Source: Bacillus sp. FJAT-52991
Lineage (GTDB): Bacteria > Bacillota > Bacilli > Bacillales > Domibacillaceae
Assembly: GCF_037201805.1 (NCBI RefSeq)
Contig: NZ_CP147404.1
Span: 534,501 to 598,500, forward strand
Direction of reading: 5' to 3'
DNA: 64,000 nt
Part shown: piece after piece, positions 18,144-27,006 of the stretch
Layout: each line of letters begins with the position of its first letter
Position numbering within the stretch: the first letter of the stretch is position 1
Notes under the pieces: generated by a model
Told to the model about the DNA's origin: nothing
Databases searched by the model: none
Seen by the model: the letters and a program-made list of their open reading frames with translations, nothing else
Translations under genes and position numbers: made by a program

Positions 18144-18410
18144 GTGAATAATTTTCAAAATGAGCTTCAAATGTTGAATGTTGGTGATTTCCAGGCGAGC
18201 GAGGCTATACCTTGGGATTCAAGTCAATACTATGGGGATCAAGATCGACAATTTGGAGGTTTTTTCCGATGTTTTAGTTGCTTTAATTGTTTTCGTTGTT
18301 CTAATTGCTTTAGTTGTTCTAATTGTTTTCGTTGCTCTAATTGCTTTAGTTGTTCTAATTGTTTTCGTTGCTCTAATTGCTTTCGTTGCGGCGGTCGTTG
18401 CGGTGGTTAA
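18144..18410 (+). CDS. TOMM precursor peptide, heterocycloanthracin/sonorensin family
   Basis: This 88-residue ribosomal peptide is the probable substrate of the downstream enzymes. Residues 1-41 form the leader (starts MNNFQNELQMLN, then acidic and aromatic residues), resembling heterocycloanthracin leaders. The core from residue 43 has Cys at every third position from 43 to 82 (14 Cys) and a last one at 86, in CFS, CFN, CFR and CSN triplets. It ends CGGRCGG. Cysteines would be cyclised to thiazolines/thiazoles, and Ser next to Cys could give oxazoles. GTG start at 18144 has GGAGGAATGA ahead of it. A terminator separates it from the enzyme genes. The mature product is unknown; the family members known are antibacterial. 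Confidence 0.9.
   Translation: MNNFQNELQMLNVGDFQASEAIPWDSSQYYGDQDRQFGGFFRCFSCFNCFRCSNCFSCSNCFRCSNCFSCSNCFRCSNCFRCGGRCGG
18270..18404 (+). repeat. Tandem repeat encoding the Cys-x-x core
   Basis: The core-coding DNA repeats near-identical 18-bp and 36-bp units (TGTTCTAATTG... and TGCTCTAATTGC...) encoding CSNCFR/CSNCFS, about two and a half long units. Codons are all T-rich, which implies expansion by slippage or recombination. Confidence 0.75.
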
Positions 18411-18429
18411 TAATTCTAGCTTTCGAATG

Positions 18430-18460
18430 AAAAACCCCTTAACTCAACAGGGGTTTTTCT
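18430..18460 (+). terminator. Attenuating terminator inside the TOMM operon
   Basis: AAACCCCTT/CAGGGGTTT stem followed by TTCTCT lies 20 bases after the precursor stop and about 100 bases before the first enzyme gene. Partial readthrough would give more precursor than enzyme mRNA. Confidence 0.75.
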
Positions 18461-18562
18461 CTAAAAGATTAGACATAAGAGACAAATGACGATACATAGG
18501 ATTATAGTGCAATGGAAAATGATGCTATTAGATTTGAGGAAAGATGAAGAAGGAGGAGCGGA

Positions 18563-20506
18563 ATGACAAATTTGAACCCTTCTATGCGTCTGAAAGTGAA
18601 AAGAGATACTTTTTTTCTCCCTGATCCAAACAGCGGTGTGTATTTTCGAAATAATGTAAGTTCGTTTCATATGAAAGGCAGTACGATAGATCAATGGGTT
18701 AACAAGCTGATACCCATGTTCAATGGTGAGTACACGTTGGGGAATTTGACAAACGGATTGCCGAGTCCATATCGAGATCGGGTGTATGAAATTGCCGAAG
18801 TTCTTTATAAAAACGGGTTTGTTCGGGATGTCAGTCAAGATCGTCCACATGAATTGGGGGATCAGATTCTTAAAAAGTATGCTTCTCAAATTGAATTTTT
18901 AGAAAATTCGATTGATTCAGGTGCATATCGTTTTCAATCCTATCGTCAGACTAAAGTGTTGGCGATCGGCTCTGGTCCATTTTTTGTCTCGTTGGTTTCT
19001 TCATTGATTGAATCTGGATTGCCTAAGTTCCACGTGTTGATAACAGACTCAGTACCGACAAATCGGCAACGGTTAGAAGAAATTGTAGTACATGCACGTA
19101 AAACGGACCCCGAGATAGCAGTAGAGGAGGTCATCCTGAAAAAGGAGGGGGGAAGTTCTTGGCAGGAGATTGTGCATTCGTTTGAATCAATCTTGTATGT
19201 GTCGCAGGATGGTGATGTAGAAGAACTACGAGCTCTTCATAAAATTTGTAGGGAAGAGAAAAAACTATTTATCCCAGCTGTATTTCTAAAACAAGTGGGG
19301 ATGGCAGGTCCTTTAGTTCATCCAGACTCTGAAGGATGTTGGGAGTCTGCATGGCGCAGCATACATCAATCTGTGTTTGGTAATGGAGATCAATTAAACA
19401 GTTTCTCTTCCACTGCAGGAGCGATGTTGGCCAATGTAATCGTGTTTGAGTTATTTAAAAACATTACGAGAGTTTCTGAATCAGATCAGATGAATCAATT
19501 CTTTATGCTTAATCTAGATACGATGGAAGGAAACTGGCATTCGTTCATGCCTCATCCGTTAGTAACCGGACGTGCTAAGGCAGAATGGATTCCAGACTTT
19601 GATTTGCAGCTCAAACAGAATTCGAGCAGTGGGGAATCGGGCGAGTTGCTACTATACTTTAGTCAGTTGACATCAGCGGAATCCGGTATTTTTCATATTT
19701 TAGAGGAAGAGAATTTAAGGCAGTTACCATTAGCACAGTGTCGCGTTCAGGTAGTTGATCCTTTGTCGGAGGGACCTGCAGAGCTGTTACCAAGCATTGT
19801 CTGTACAGAACTTACACATGAGAAGGCACGGAAAAAAGCAGGTCTATCTGGAATTGAAGCATATATGTCGCGAATGATCGAAGTGCTCCTTATGCCTCAG
19901 AAACTAGAGGGGAGTGTAAAATATGAGGAATTTGTTGGTGTCGGAGCGGGAGAAACAATTGCAGAAGGTGTTTGCCGTGGCTTGCAAAAGTGTCTAACAG
20001 AGGAATGGAGCAAACAAAAACAGCTGGTTGATCAGAAGAATGTTGTCTTTCGGATGCAGTTAAGTGATGTAGAAGATGAACGTTGCCGGTATTATTTACA
20101 GGCACTGACTACGATACAGGGTACACCAATCATAGGCTTGGGAAAGGAAGTGTCCGGTTTCCCTGTGGTATGGGTCGGTACGAATGATCGTTGGTATAGC
20201 AGTGTAGGTTTGAGTACAACTATGGCATTGCAAAAAGCGTTACACCAGGCGCTTATGAATGGAAAAAATCAAACGACACAAGCAATGGCGGATTCGTCTG
20301 TGTATCTAGTAGAAAAAGAGCCACAAAGCCTAGTCATCCATCCGAGTGAAGAAATACCTCAGTCCGAGGTCTTGCAGTCCGCTATGCAAGTCTTGGAAAG
20401 GAACTGCAAGAAACTCTTTGTTGTTGAACTAACATTGGAACCATTTTTGAAAAAGGAACTGGTAGGTGTGTACGGTATATTGCTACGTGAGGAGGAATCC
20501 CTGTGA
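18563..20506 (+). CDS. TOMM maturation protein, ocin-ThiF-like (F protein)
   Basis: A 647-residue cytoplasmic protein of the putative thiazole-containing bacteriocin maturation family. In the heterocycloanthracin system the equivalent F protein binds the leader peptide and delivers the precursor to the YcaO cyclodehydratase. The N-terminal 100 residues (LKVKRDTFFLPDPNSGVYFRNN..., ending LYKNGFVRD) look like the leader-recognition winged helix. The middle part (KVLAIGSGPFFVSLVSSLIESG near 130-150) is a degenerate ThiF/E1-like Rossmann fold. Overlap of four bases (GTGA) with the next gene couples the two. Start ATG follows GAAGGAGGAGCGG. Confidence 0.87.
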   Translation: MTNLNPSMRLKVKRDTFFLPDPNSGVYFRNNVSSFHMKGSTIDQWVNKLIPMFNGEYTLGNLTNGLPSPYRDRVYEIAEVLYKNGFVRDVSQDRPHELGDQILKKYASQIEFLENSIDSGAYRFQSYRQTKVLAIGSGPFFVSLVSSLIESGLPKFHVLITDSVPTNRQRLEEIVVHARKTDPEIAVEEVILKKEGGSSWQEIVHSFESILYVSQDGDVEELRALHKICREEKKLFIPAVFLKQVGMAGPLVHPDSEGCWESAWRSIHQSVFGNGDQLNSFSSTAGAMLANVIVFELFKNITRVSESDQMNQFFMLNLDTMEGNWHSFMPHPLVTGRAKAEWIPDFDLQLKQNSSSGESGELLLYFSQLTSAESGIFHILEEENLRQLPLAQCRVQVVDPLSEGPAELLPSIVCTELTHEKARKKAGLSGIEAYMSRMIEVLLMPQKLEGSVKYEEFVGVGAGETIAEGVCRGLQKCLTEEWSKQKQLVDQKNVVFRMQLSDVEDERCRYYLQALTTIQGTPIIGLGKEVSGFPVVWVGTNDRWYSSVGLSTTMALQKALHQALMNGKNQTTQAMADSSVYLVEKEPQSLVIHPSEEIPQSEVLQSAMQVLERNCKKLFVVELTLEPFLKKELVGVYGILLREEESL

Positions 20507-22443
20507 GTGCAGTCGTAGTGATTGTCGGAGAAGGAATGTTAGCTGACTACGTGTGTGGAGAATTGTCAGCCCAATATCATGTAGTTCGTCATATTGATTT
20601 CGAGGCAGGGGTACCTGAAGAGACTGATTTAGTTCTAGTATTGCACGATGCCTGGAAACCTTCTGTTCATCGAAAAGCGGAAGAGGTGTTACGTCCAGCC
20701 GGCATCCGTTGGCTACGAGGCTTTATTTCATTTGGAGAAGGCTTGGTTGGACCACTAGTTTGCTCAGATACACCGGGGTGCTCTCAATGCGCGGATATGC
20801 GACTTCTCATGGCAGGAAACGACCGTAAAGAGATGTGGGAAATGCAACAGATGCTAGCTAAGGACGGAGGAGTGCCGCGTGATGCGTGGGCATCGAGCAT
20901 GGGGCTTTTGCAAATGGCCTACCTACTTAGTGCAGAGGTACAGAGGATATTGCAAGGTGATGAGGCATACTCGGAAGGACGGGTATATTTAATCAATCTG
21001 AAAACACTAAAGAGTTCATGGCATACTTTTCTGCCGGATCCACTATGTCCAGTTTGTAGTGAAATACCTGACGACTCACCAGCCGCGGCCCGAATTTCAT
21101 TAACATCAAGTCCTAAGATTGAAGGAAGTTACCGCTACCGTTCGATGGATGATCTAAATAAAGTTCTAGTTAAAGACTATCTGGATCATCGGACGGGCGT
21201 TTTGAATGGGAAAATGTATGACCTTGTACCGCCTTTTGCTGATGTAGGTGTAAATTTGCCATTATTCTCAGGGGACGAGGGAGTAGCAGGGCGGACTCAT
21301 TCATATGCGATAAGCGAGTTAACTGCTATTTTGGAGGGATTGGAGCGGTCTTGCGGTATATCCCCTCGTGGGAAACGGACAGTTGTCCATAATAGTTTTA
21401 ATAACCTGAAAGATCGAGCCCTCAATCCTATTAAAGTAGGAGTGCACGCGAAGGAACAGTATGCACGGTCCGATTTTCCATTTGAACAGTTTAATCCTGA
21501 TCGCCCGATGAACTGGGTATGGGGCTATTCGCTTTTGGAAGATCGTCCAATTTTGGTTCCAGAGTTGCTTGCCTATTACAGCTTGGGGTGCGGAAAAGGA
21601 TTTGTCTATGAAACTTCTAACGGATGCGCATTAGGAGGGAGTCTAGAGGAAGCCATTTTCTATGGTATTTTGGAAGTGGTGGAACGTGATTCGTTTCTGA
21701 TGACTTGGTACGCAAAACTGCCCCTACCTCGTCTTGATCCTTATACGGCTAACGATCAAGAATTGCAGTTGATGATTGACCGTGTACGGGTAGTGGGGGG
21801 ATATGATCTGTATTTTTATAACTCGACAATGGAGCACGGAATTCCAAGTGTTTGGGCGATAGCAAAAAACAGGAAGAAAAAGGGGTTGAATATCATCTGT
21901 GCTGCTGGAGCTCATCTTGATCCAGTACGGGCGGTGAAAAGCACGATTCATGAGTTAGCTGCTATGATGCTTACCCTTGATGAGAAATTAGAGACGAACC
22001 AAGAAGAGTTTGTGCGAATGCTGCAAGATCCTTCCTTAGTGCAGAAGATGGACGATCATGGGATGTTGTACGGTTTGCCGCAAGCGCAAAAGCGCCTGCA
22101 GTTTTTGCTAGACGATAATCGTCCGTTGCGATCGTTTGATGAGGAATTCAAGTGGAAGTCGACGCATGCAGATCTGACCGATGATCTGAAGGATATTCTT
22201 CAGAAGTTTCGTCAATTGAATCTCGATGTGATTGTGGTGGATCAGTCGACATCAGAAACGAGACGAAACGGACTATATTGCGTGAAAGTGCTAATTCCTG
22301 GGATGTTGCCAATGACATTCGGACATCATCTTACGAGAGTAACGGGACTGGAGAGGGTGCTACTGGTACCAATGGAACTTGGATATTCGAAGCAACCGCT
22401 GACACTTGAACAGCTCAATCCACATCCACATCCGTTTCCATAA
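20503..22443 (+). CDS. TOMM cyclodehydratase, YcaO (D) protein
   Basis: A 646-residue enzyme that uses ATP to cyclise Cys/Ser side chains onto the peptide backbone, making azolines. The N-terminal 215 residues are a degenerate E1-like docking domain with zinc-type cysteines (CSQC near 96 and CPVC near 190). The YcaO domain follows from about 225, with nucleotide-binding acidic motifs (AILEGLERS near 290 and GILEVVERD near 390). It ends PHPHPFP, the C-terminal PxPxP motif that lines the active site in azoline-forming YcaO proteins. GTG start overlaps the F-protein stop. It is the core catalyst of the cluster. Confidence 0.9.
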   Translation: MSAVVVIVGEGMLADYVCGELSAQYHVVRHIDFEAGVPEETDLVLVLHDAWKPSVHRKAEEVLRPAGIRWLRGFISFGEGLVGPLVCSDTPGCSQCADMRLLMAGNDRKEMWEMQQMLAKDGGVPRDAWASSMGLLQMAYLLSAEVQRILQGDEAYSEGRVYLINLKTLKSSWHTFLPDPLCPVCSEIPDDSPAAARISLTSSPKIEGSYRYRSMDDLNKVLVKDYLDHRTGVLNGKMYDLVPPFADVGVNLPLFSGDEGVAGRTHSYAISELTAILEGLERSCGISPRGKRTVVHNSFNNLKDRALNPIKVGVHAKEQYARSDFPFEQFNPDRPMNWVWGYSLLEDRPILVPELLAYYSLGCGKGFVYETSNGCALGGSLEEAIFYGILEVVERDSFLMTWYAKLPLPRLDPYTANDQELQLMIDRVRVVGGYDLYFYNSTMEHGIPSVWAIAKNRKKKGLNIICAAGAHLDPVRAVKSTIHELAAMMLTLDEKLETNQEEFVRMLQDPSLVQKMDDHGMLYGLPQAQKRLQFLLDDNRPLRSFDEEFKWKSTHADLTDDLKDILQKFRQLNLDVIVVDQSTSETRRNGLYCVKVLIPGMLPMTFGHHLTRVTGLERVLLVPMELGYSKQPLTLEQLNPHPHPFP

Positions 22444-22466
22444 GCAGTAGCTAGGAGGGTAGGAGG

Positions 22467-24038
22467 ATGGATCTAGAGACATTTCTGCACAATCTACATT
22501 TTGACGTTGACAAGGTAAGCCCAACGGACTGGGAAGTGGATTGGGAAGACGCACCGCTTCCGTATAAGCTCTACCGTGGTTTGCCTGTATTTCCATTATC
22601 TCTGGAAGTACCACTTACGCTTGAAGAATGGGAAGCACCAAAAAAGCCTAACACTCGGAGAATCAGTCATTTTCTCTGGTATGTATTTGGCCTTACTCAA
22701 ATGTCCCAGTCAGTCTTTCCTAGCACAAATCAAGGGTCGGAACTCATGCAGTCGTATCGGCGGTTCGCTCCTTCTGGTGGGGCGCTGTATCCAAACGAAT
22801 TGTACGTGTATCTAAAGGTGGAGGATTTGCCTAATGGGATATACCATTATGATGTGGCACACCATCGCTTGATATTGTTGAGAGAAGGTAACTTTGATTC
22901 ATATATAGCCAAGTCTCTTGGCAATCGCTGTGATTTGTCAGCTTGTTTTGGTACGGTTTTTGTGTCAACAATGTTTTGGAAAAACTTCTATAAATACAAT
23001 AACTTTGCCTACCGTTTGCAAGGGTTGGATGCTGGTGTGCTGATTGGACAATTACTGGAAGTAGCCAAACGGTTTGGTTTTGTTTCGGGGGTGTACTTCC
23101 AATATCTCGATCGGGCGATCAACCATCTACTTGGACTAAATGGAGAAGAGGAGAGTGTGTATGCAGTTATCCCGCTAACAGTGGAACCTATGATTTGGTT
23201 GACTAACAGGGGAGGTAGAGATGAGCTTGTTTCTGCTAGCGAACTATGTCGAGAGTTGGAAGCTATTCAAAATAATCACTACGTCCGATCACAGCGAATC
23301 AAAACGTTTCCGATGTTAACGAAGATGAATGAAGCGTCTATACTAGAATCAACTCAATTATTTCGGCAAATAAAGGAAAGGGAAAAGTTGAATGGTGCGA
23401 GTCAAGTGGTAACTCTCCCTCGTATGAAGCGATTATCGTATGATCTAGCGTCGGTTTGTCATAAGCGATTTTCACCGGATATAGATTTTATTCTTGGGGA
23501 GATTAGTCAATCGCAGTTGGCCACTCTGCTACAGGAAGCAACGTCTGCGTACTTGTATCGAAATGATTTGGATGAAGCACATAAGGTGCAAGAGTCCCGT
23601 GTTTCACTGTCTGTATGTTTGAATAATGTTGAAGGTATTCCAGATGGTGCTTATCATTATGATAGCGCTGATCATGCGTTACGACAGGTAGATATCGGTG
23701 ATCATCGACTCCATTTACAATCCGGAATGTCTATAGGTAATGTGAATTTATTCCAAGTGCCACTTTGCTTTCATGTGACAGGAGATAAAGATCACTTAAT
23801 ATCGGAATTGGGGTACAGAGGATATCGTATTCAACAAATGGAAGCGGGAATGCTCGTGCAACGATTACTGTTAGTAGCGTCAGCCCTTGAGATGGGAGGA
23901 CATCCACTACTTGGGTTTGATGCGGAATTGTGTGATGAAATATACAAGATGGATCAACAAGGAAACACCAGCCTAATCGAAATCCCAATCGGTCCCTATC
24001 GACCTCGACCTTGGTTAAAGGGGAGTTTGCAAAGCTAA
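22467..24038 (+). CDS. SagB-type azoline dehydrogenase, two nitroreductase domains
   Basis: A 523-residue FMN-dependent flavoprotein that would oxidise azolines to aromatic azoles. Two nitroreductase-like halves are seen. The first is at about 70-260 (SYRRFAPSGGALYPNELYVYL, LDAGVLIGQLLEVAKRFGF). The second is at about 310-515 (KRFSPDIDFILGEISQSQL, QMEAGMLVQRLLLVASALEMGGHP). The SGGALYPNE segment is the standard SagB/ThcOx signature. The second half is more divergent. It is the last gene of the operon, 23 bases after the cyclodehydratase, with an AGGAGGGTAGGAGG site. Confidence 0.88.
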   Translation: MDLETFLHNLHFDVDKVSPTDWEVDWEDAPLPYKLYRGLPVFPLSLEVPLTLEEWEAPKKPNTRRISHFLWYVFGLTQMSQSVFPSTNQGSELMQSYRRFAPSGGALYPNELYVYLKVEDLPNGIYHYDVAHHRLILLREGNFDSYIAKSLGNRCDLSACFGTVFVSTMFWKNFYKYNNFAYRLQGLDAGVLIGQLLEVAKRFGFVSGVYFQYLDRAINHLLGLNGEEESVYAVIPLTVEPMIWLTNRGGRDELVSASELCRELEAIQNNHYVRSQRIKTFPMLTKMNEASILESTQLFRQIKEREKLNGASQVVTLPRMKRLSYDLASVCHKRFSPDIDFILGEISQSQLATLLQEATSAYLYRNDLDEAHKVQESRVSLSVCLNNVEGIPDGAYHYDSADHALRQVDIGDHRLHLQSGMSIGNVNLFQVPLCFHVTGDKDHLISELGYRGYRIQQMEAGMLVQRLLLVASALEMGGHPLLGFDAELCDEIYKMDQQGNTSLIEIPIGPYRPRPWLKGSLQS

Positions 24039-24057
24039 GTAAGGTGAGAAGAAAGCT

Positions 24058-24103
24058 ATTTCAACGGCTAAAATGTCCACAGGAACATTTTAGCCGTTGA
24101 AAT
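24058..24103. terminator. Long perfect hairpin ending the TOMM operon
   Basis: ATTTCAACGGCTAAAATGT pairs perfectly over 19 bp with ACATTTTAGCCGTTGAAAT around an eight-base loop. There is no T-run, so termination efficiency is uncertain, but the position directly after the last gene fits. Confidence 0.6.
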
Positions 24104-24146
24104 AAATGGAAGAACCATTAGGCGGTTACCACTACTCTTGTCATGA

Positions 24147-24209
24147 ATGATCGACTGTAAGCACTCAGGGCATGTGGAGTCTGTGCGCTATGAACTTAAA
24201 GATAATTAA
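24147..24209 (+). pseudogene. C-terminal gene remnant, copy C of three
   Basis: This reads M-I-D-C-K-H-S-G-H-V-E-S-V-R-Y-E-L-K-D-N-stop. The CxHSGHVESV core matches the remnants at 4147 and 6054. A terminator-like hairpin follows 25 bases later, as in the other copies. Confidence 0.5.
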
Positions 24210-24233
24210 TAAAAGATGTAACAGTGAAGAAAG

Positions 24234-24288
24234 AGGGTGACACTAAAAAGTAGTTGAAAAACGACTTTTTGGTGTCGCCCTTTTTTTC
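24234..24288 (+). terminator. Terminator-like hairpin
   Basis: GGGTGACACTAAAAAGT pairs with ACTTTTTGGTGTCGCCC over 17 positions (two G-U pairs in RNA) and is followed by a run of seven T. It may be the end of a degraded insertion sequence. Confidence 0.65.
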
Positions 24289-24513
24289 TATTTTACGAGT
24301 TTGAAAGCGACCATTGGAACAATGAACACTAATATTTTGTTTAGAGATTTTTAAGACCTCACCCTAATGTAATTAAATAGTATTATCTGATTTTTATTAA
24401 ATGGTAAAATAATGCTAGTGATTAAACGTTTAAAAGGAGACGGATTTGTTTGCTGAAACTTTTTATAACTAGGCATGAAGAGACTAGATGAAAAACCAGG
24501 AGGAATTTGAGCG

Positions 24514-25194
24514 ATGAAGACGATCTTGATTATTGAAGATAACGAGGATGTAAACCTTATGCTGGCAGAAGCCTTGACTGATGCAAATTATGAGGTGAAA
24601 TCCATTTATACGGGAACAGATGGTATCAGTGAAATCCAAAATCATACGTATGACTTGATTTTGCTTGATATTATGCTTCCTTATAAAAGTGGTGATGAGA
24701 TACTCAAAGAAGTACGGTCATTTTCTGATGTGCCTATTATCATCATTTCTGCAAAGGATATGGTTAGCACAAAAATAGACCTTTTGAAGGTCGGTGCGGA
24801 TGATTATATCACGAAGCCTTTTGATTTGGGTGAGGTGGTTGCACGAGTTGAGTCCAATTTGCGGCGTTCTCATAAGCAGATACAGGGGAGCAAGCTGTTT
24901 CAGTATAAGGATTTAACGCTAGATGATCATGCAAAGCGTATTACTGTTGGTGATATGGAGATTGAACTGACAGCAAAAGAGTATATGATATTGGAACTGC
25001 TGCTTAAACAAGGTGGCAAGGTTTTTACAAAAGCGAACCTCTATGAATCTGTTTGGCAGGAGGACTATCTTGGTGATGACAATGCGGTGAAAACCCATAT
25101 TAGCAATTTGCGTAATAAGTTGAAAAAAGCAAATCCAAACGAGGAATATATTGAAACGGTATGGGGCTTAGGCTATCGCTTACATAAAGAGTAA
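24514..25194 (+). CDS. OmpR-family response regulator
   Basis: A 226-residue regulator: receiver domain with D52 as phospho-acceptor (LLDIMLP) and ITKPF lysine, and a winged-helix domain ending VWGLGYRL. CAGGAGGAATTTGAG precedes the ATG. It opens a module (regulator, ABC ATPase, permease, histidine kinase) placed just after the TOMM operon. The direct repeats 35-60 bases before the ABC gene are its likely target. Confidence 0.87.
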   Translation: MKTILIIEDNEDVNLMLAEALTDANYEVKSIYTGTDGISEIQNHTYDLILLDIMLPYKSGDEILKEVRSFSDVPIIIISAKDMVSTKIDLLKVGADDYITKPFDLGEVVARVESNLRRSHKQIQGSKLFQYKDLTLDDHAKRITVGDMEIELTAKEYMILELLLKQGGKVFTKANLYESVWQEDYLGDDNAVKTHISNLRNKLKKANPNEEYIETVWGLGYRLHKE

Positions 25195-25206
25195 ATTATC
25201 TCTTTC

Positions 25207-25250
25207 TTGACAATTTCCTTGTCGTTCTTAACCTTTTCTAAACCTTTAAG
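25207..25250 (+). promoter_or_regulatory. Promoter and direct-repeat operator of the ABC pair
   Basis: TTGACA at 25207 is followed by the direct repeat CTTAACCTTT-TCTAAACCTTT (25227-25248), with 10-11 base phasing as used by dimeric OmpR-type regulators. The ABC ATPase starts at 25288. Confidence 0.5.
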
Positions 25251-25287
25251 CATTACACTTGATGATGGAAAGGACAGGTGAACGAAA

Positions 25288-26211
25288 ATGCGTAAACACG
25301 TTTTGAAAATAAATAACCTGACGAAAAGCTATCATGGTGTCAATGTGTTGCATGATGTGTCGGTGACTTTAGAAGCTGGTAGAATATACGGCTTAATTGG
25401 AAGGAACGGCGCCGGAAAAAGCACGTTAATGAAGATTGTATCGGGACTTAGTTACCCTACAAGCGGCAACATTGAGCTTTTCGGTCATACCGGGGAAAAA
25501 GCTTTGCAGGTTGAACGGAAAAGGCTTGGGTGTATGATTGAGCATCCTAGTTTTACTCCAAATATGACTGCAAAGGAAAATCTTACACGTCACAGAATGA
25601 TGCGAGGTATTCCCAATAAGGAAGTTGAAGATGAATTATTGGAGCTTGTGGGTCTCGTAAATACCGGGAAAAAGAAAGCGAAAAACTTTTCACTTGGCAT
25701 GAAGCAGCGTTTAGGTATTGCGATCGCCCTACTTGGCAGCCCTGAATTTTTAATTTTGGATGAGCCGACCAATGGGCTTGATCCGGTGGGTGTCGTAGAA
25801 ATCCGTAATCTGCTCAAAAAACTGAGTGAGGAGCGGCAAATGACCATTCTCATCTCTAGCCACAATTTGCCGGAATTATATCAAGTAGCGACGGACTATA
25901 TCATTATCAATGATGGCGAAATCAAACAGGTACTTACCCTTGAACAGCTGGATGAATGCTGTAAACATCATCTTCTTATTAGCTGTAATGAGTCGGAAAA
26001 ACTGGTGAGCGTTCTAGAAATGGAATTGCACACTACGAACTATAAGGTAATGCCCGATAAAACGGTTAAGCTATATGATTATCTAAACGAAAAAGAGCGA
26101 GTGTCGAGAGTCCTCTTTGAAAATGGCCTTGTCGTTACCAATCTTTCAAACGAAGGAGATACACTTGAAAACTACTTTCTTTCTGTTGTAGGAGGTGATC
26201 ACAATGCTTAA
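25288..26211 (+). CDS. ABC transporter ATP-binding protein (BcrA-type)
   Basis: A 307-residue ATPase with Walker A GRNGAGKST, signature FSLGMKQRLG, Walker B LILDEPTNGLDP and switch LISSHNLPEL. The C-terminal 90 residues are family-specific. It overlaps the permease by eight bases. It is similar in type to the ATPases at 6378 and 10881. Because it lies beside a bacteriocin cluster that lacks its own exporter, self-immunity or export is a reasonable inference, but nothing in the sequence proves it. Confidence 0.85.
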   Translation: MRKHVLKINNLTKSYHGVNVLHDVSVTLEAGRIYGLIGRNGAGKSTLMKIVSGLSYPTSGNIELFGHTGEKALQVERKRLGCMIEHPSFTPNMTAKENLTRHRMMRGIPNKEVEDELLELVGLVNTGKKKAKNFSLGMKQRLGIAIALLGSPEFLILDEPTNGLDPVGVVEIRNLLKKLSEERQMTILISSHNLPELYQVATDYIIINDGEIKQVLTLEQLDECCKHHLLISCNESEKLVSVLEMELHTTNYKVMPDKTVKLYDYLNEKERVSRVLFENGLVVTNLSNEGDTLENYFLSVVGGDHNA

Positions 26212-26998
26212 CTTAATTCGGGCCGATTTATTTAGCTTGCGTAAATCAAGGGCCATCAAGATTTTATTTGCCATTACAACTGTAAGTGCCGTGGTCATGG
26301 CGATGATGGCTTATCTGATACCGCAGGGGAAGATTGAAGACAGCATGACTGGAATCGGGTTCATGTTCTCTGACGTAAATGTGATCAGCATTCTCGGAGC
26401 TGTGATCGCAGGTGTTTTTATCTGTGGTGATTTCGATAATAAAATCATTCATGATGCTATTGCCAATGGCTGTAGCAGAGGGGCTGTCATCGTTAGTAAG
26501 GCAACTTTATTCTGCTGTGCCATCATGTTTATTCTGCTTCCTTATGCTATTGTAACAGGGATTGCTCTTAGTACAGGTTCTGAGTTTAGTATGGGAGCCG
26601 TAGCTATCGGCTTCTTGCATACACTGACGTCCTATAATGGTACATTCTCTTTATCAGAGGTATGGAATATGTTAGCTGTCACGTTCAGCTTGATGATTGT
26701 ATATGTGGCACAATTGAGTGTTTGTTTAGCGTTTGCTTTTGTGTTTAAGAAGCCCGTCCTTGTCGTTGCTGTTTATTATGGGTTTTCTATTCTTATTGGG
26801 AAGTTAGCGAGTATAAGCGATAGTTCTCCAGTGTTCGATCGTATTTTCTCCTGTACGCCATATAAAGGTGACTATGTTTTTATGACATTGGATACGGGGG
26901 CAGGAGAAATGGTGAAGGCCATCGCTGTTAGTTTAGTATTTATAATCGTCATGCTTATTATTACTTACAGCGTATTCAGAAAATCGGAAATTAAGTAG
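26204..26998 (+). CDS. ABC-2 type permease
   Basis: About 264 residues with six hydrophobic segments, beginning MLNLIRADLFSLRKSRAIKILF. ATG at 26204 follows GGAGGTGATC at optimal distance, so it is preferred to the GTG at 26195. The motif GDFDNKIIHDAIANG after the second helix is typical of lantibiotic-resistance type permeases. It pairs with the upstream ATPase. Confidence 0.8.
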   Translation: MLNLIRADLFSLRKSRAIKILFAITTVSAVVMAMMAYLIPQGKIEDSMTGIGFMFSDVNVISILGAVIAGVFICGDFDNKIIHDAIANGCSRGAVIVSKATLFCCAIMFILLPYAIVTGIALSTGSEFSMGAVAIGFLHTLTSYNGTFSLSEVWNMLAVTFSLMIVYVAQLSVCLAFAFVFKKPVLVVAVYYGFSILIGKLASISDSSPVFDRIFSCTPYKGDYVFMTLDTGAGEMVKAIAVSLVFIIVMLIITYSVFRKSEIK

Positions 26999-27006
26999 CT
27001 GAAAGG

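Larger units (their letters stand above)
24104..24513. other. Gene-free stretch with remnant copy C and a hairpin
   Basis: About 410 bases with remnant copy C (24147-24209), a strong hairpin (24234-24288) and an A/T-rich promoter region for the following response regulator. Nothing else is recognisable. Confidence 0.5.

Noticed and set aside
18270..18404. Tandem repeats considered as a possible CRISPR array.
   Set aside because: The units are directly adjacent, in frame and coding; no constant repeat with unique spacers and no cas genes nearby.
18178..18489. A 103-codon overlapping frame across the precursor core, rich in Val, Leu and Ala, which could look like a membrane peptide.
   Set aside because: It is the +1 reading of the TGT/TGC-rich repeats. 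It has no ribosome binding site and is explained fully by the repeat composition.
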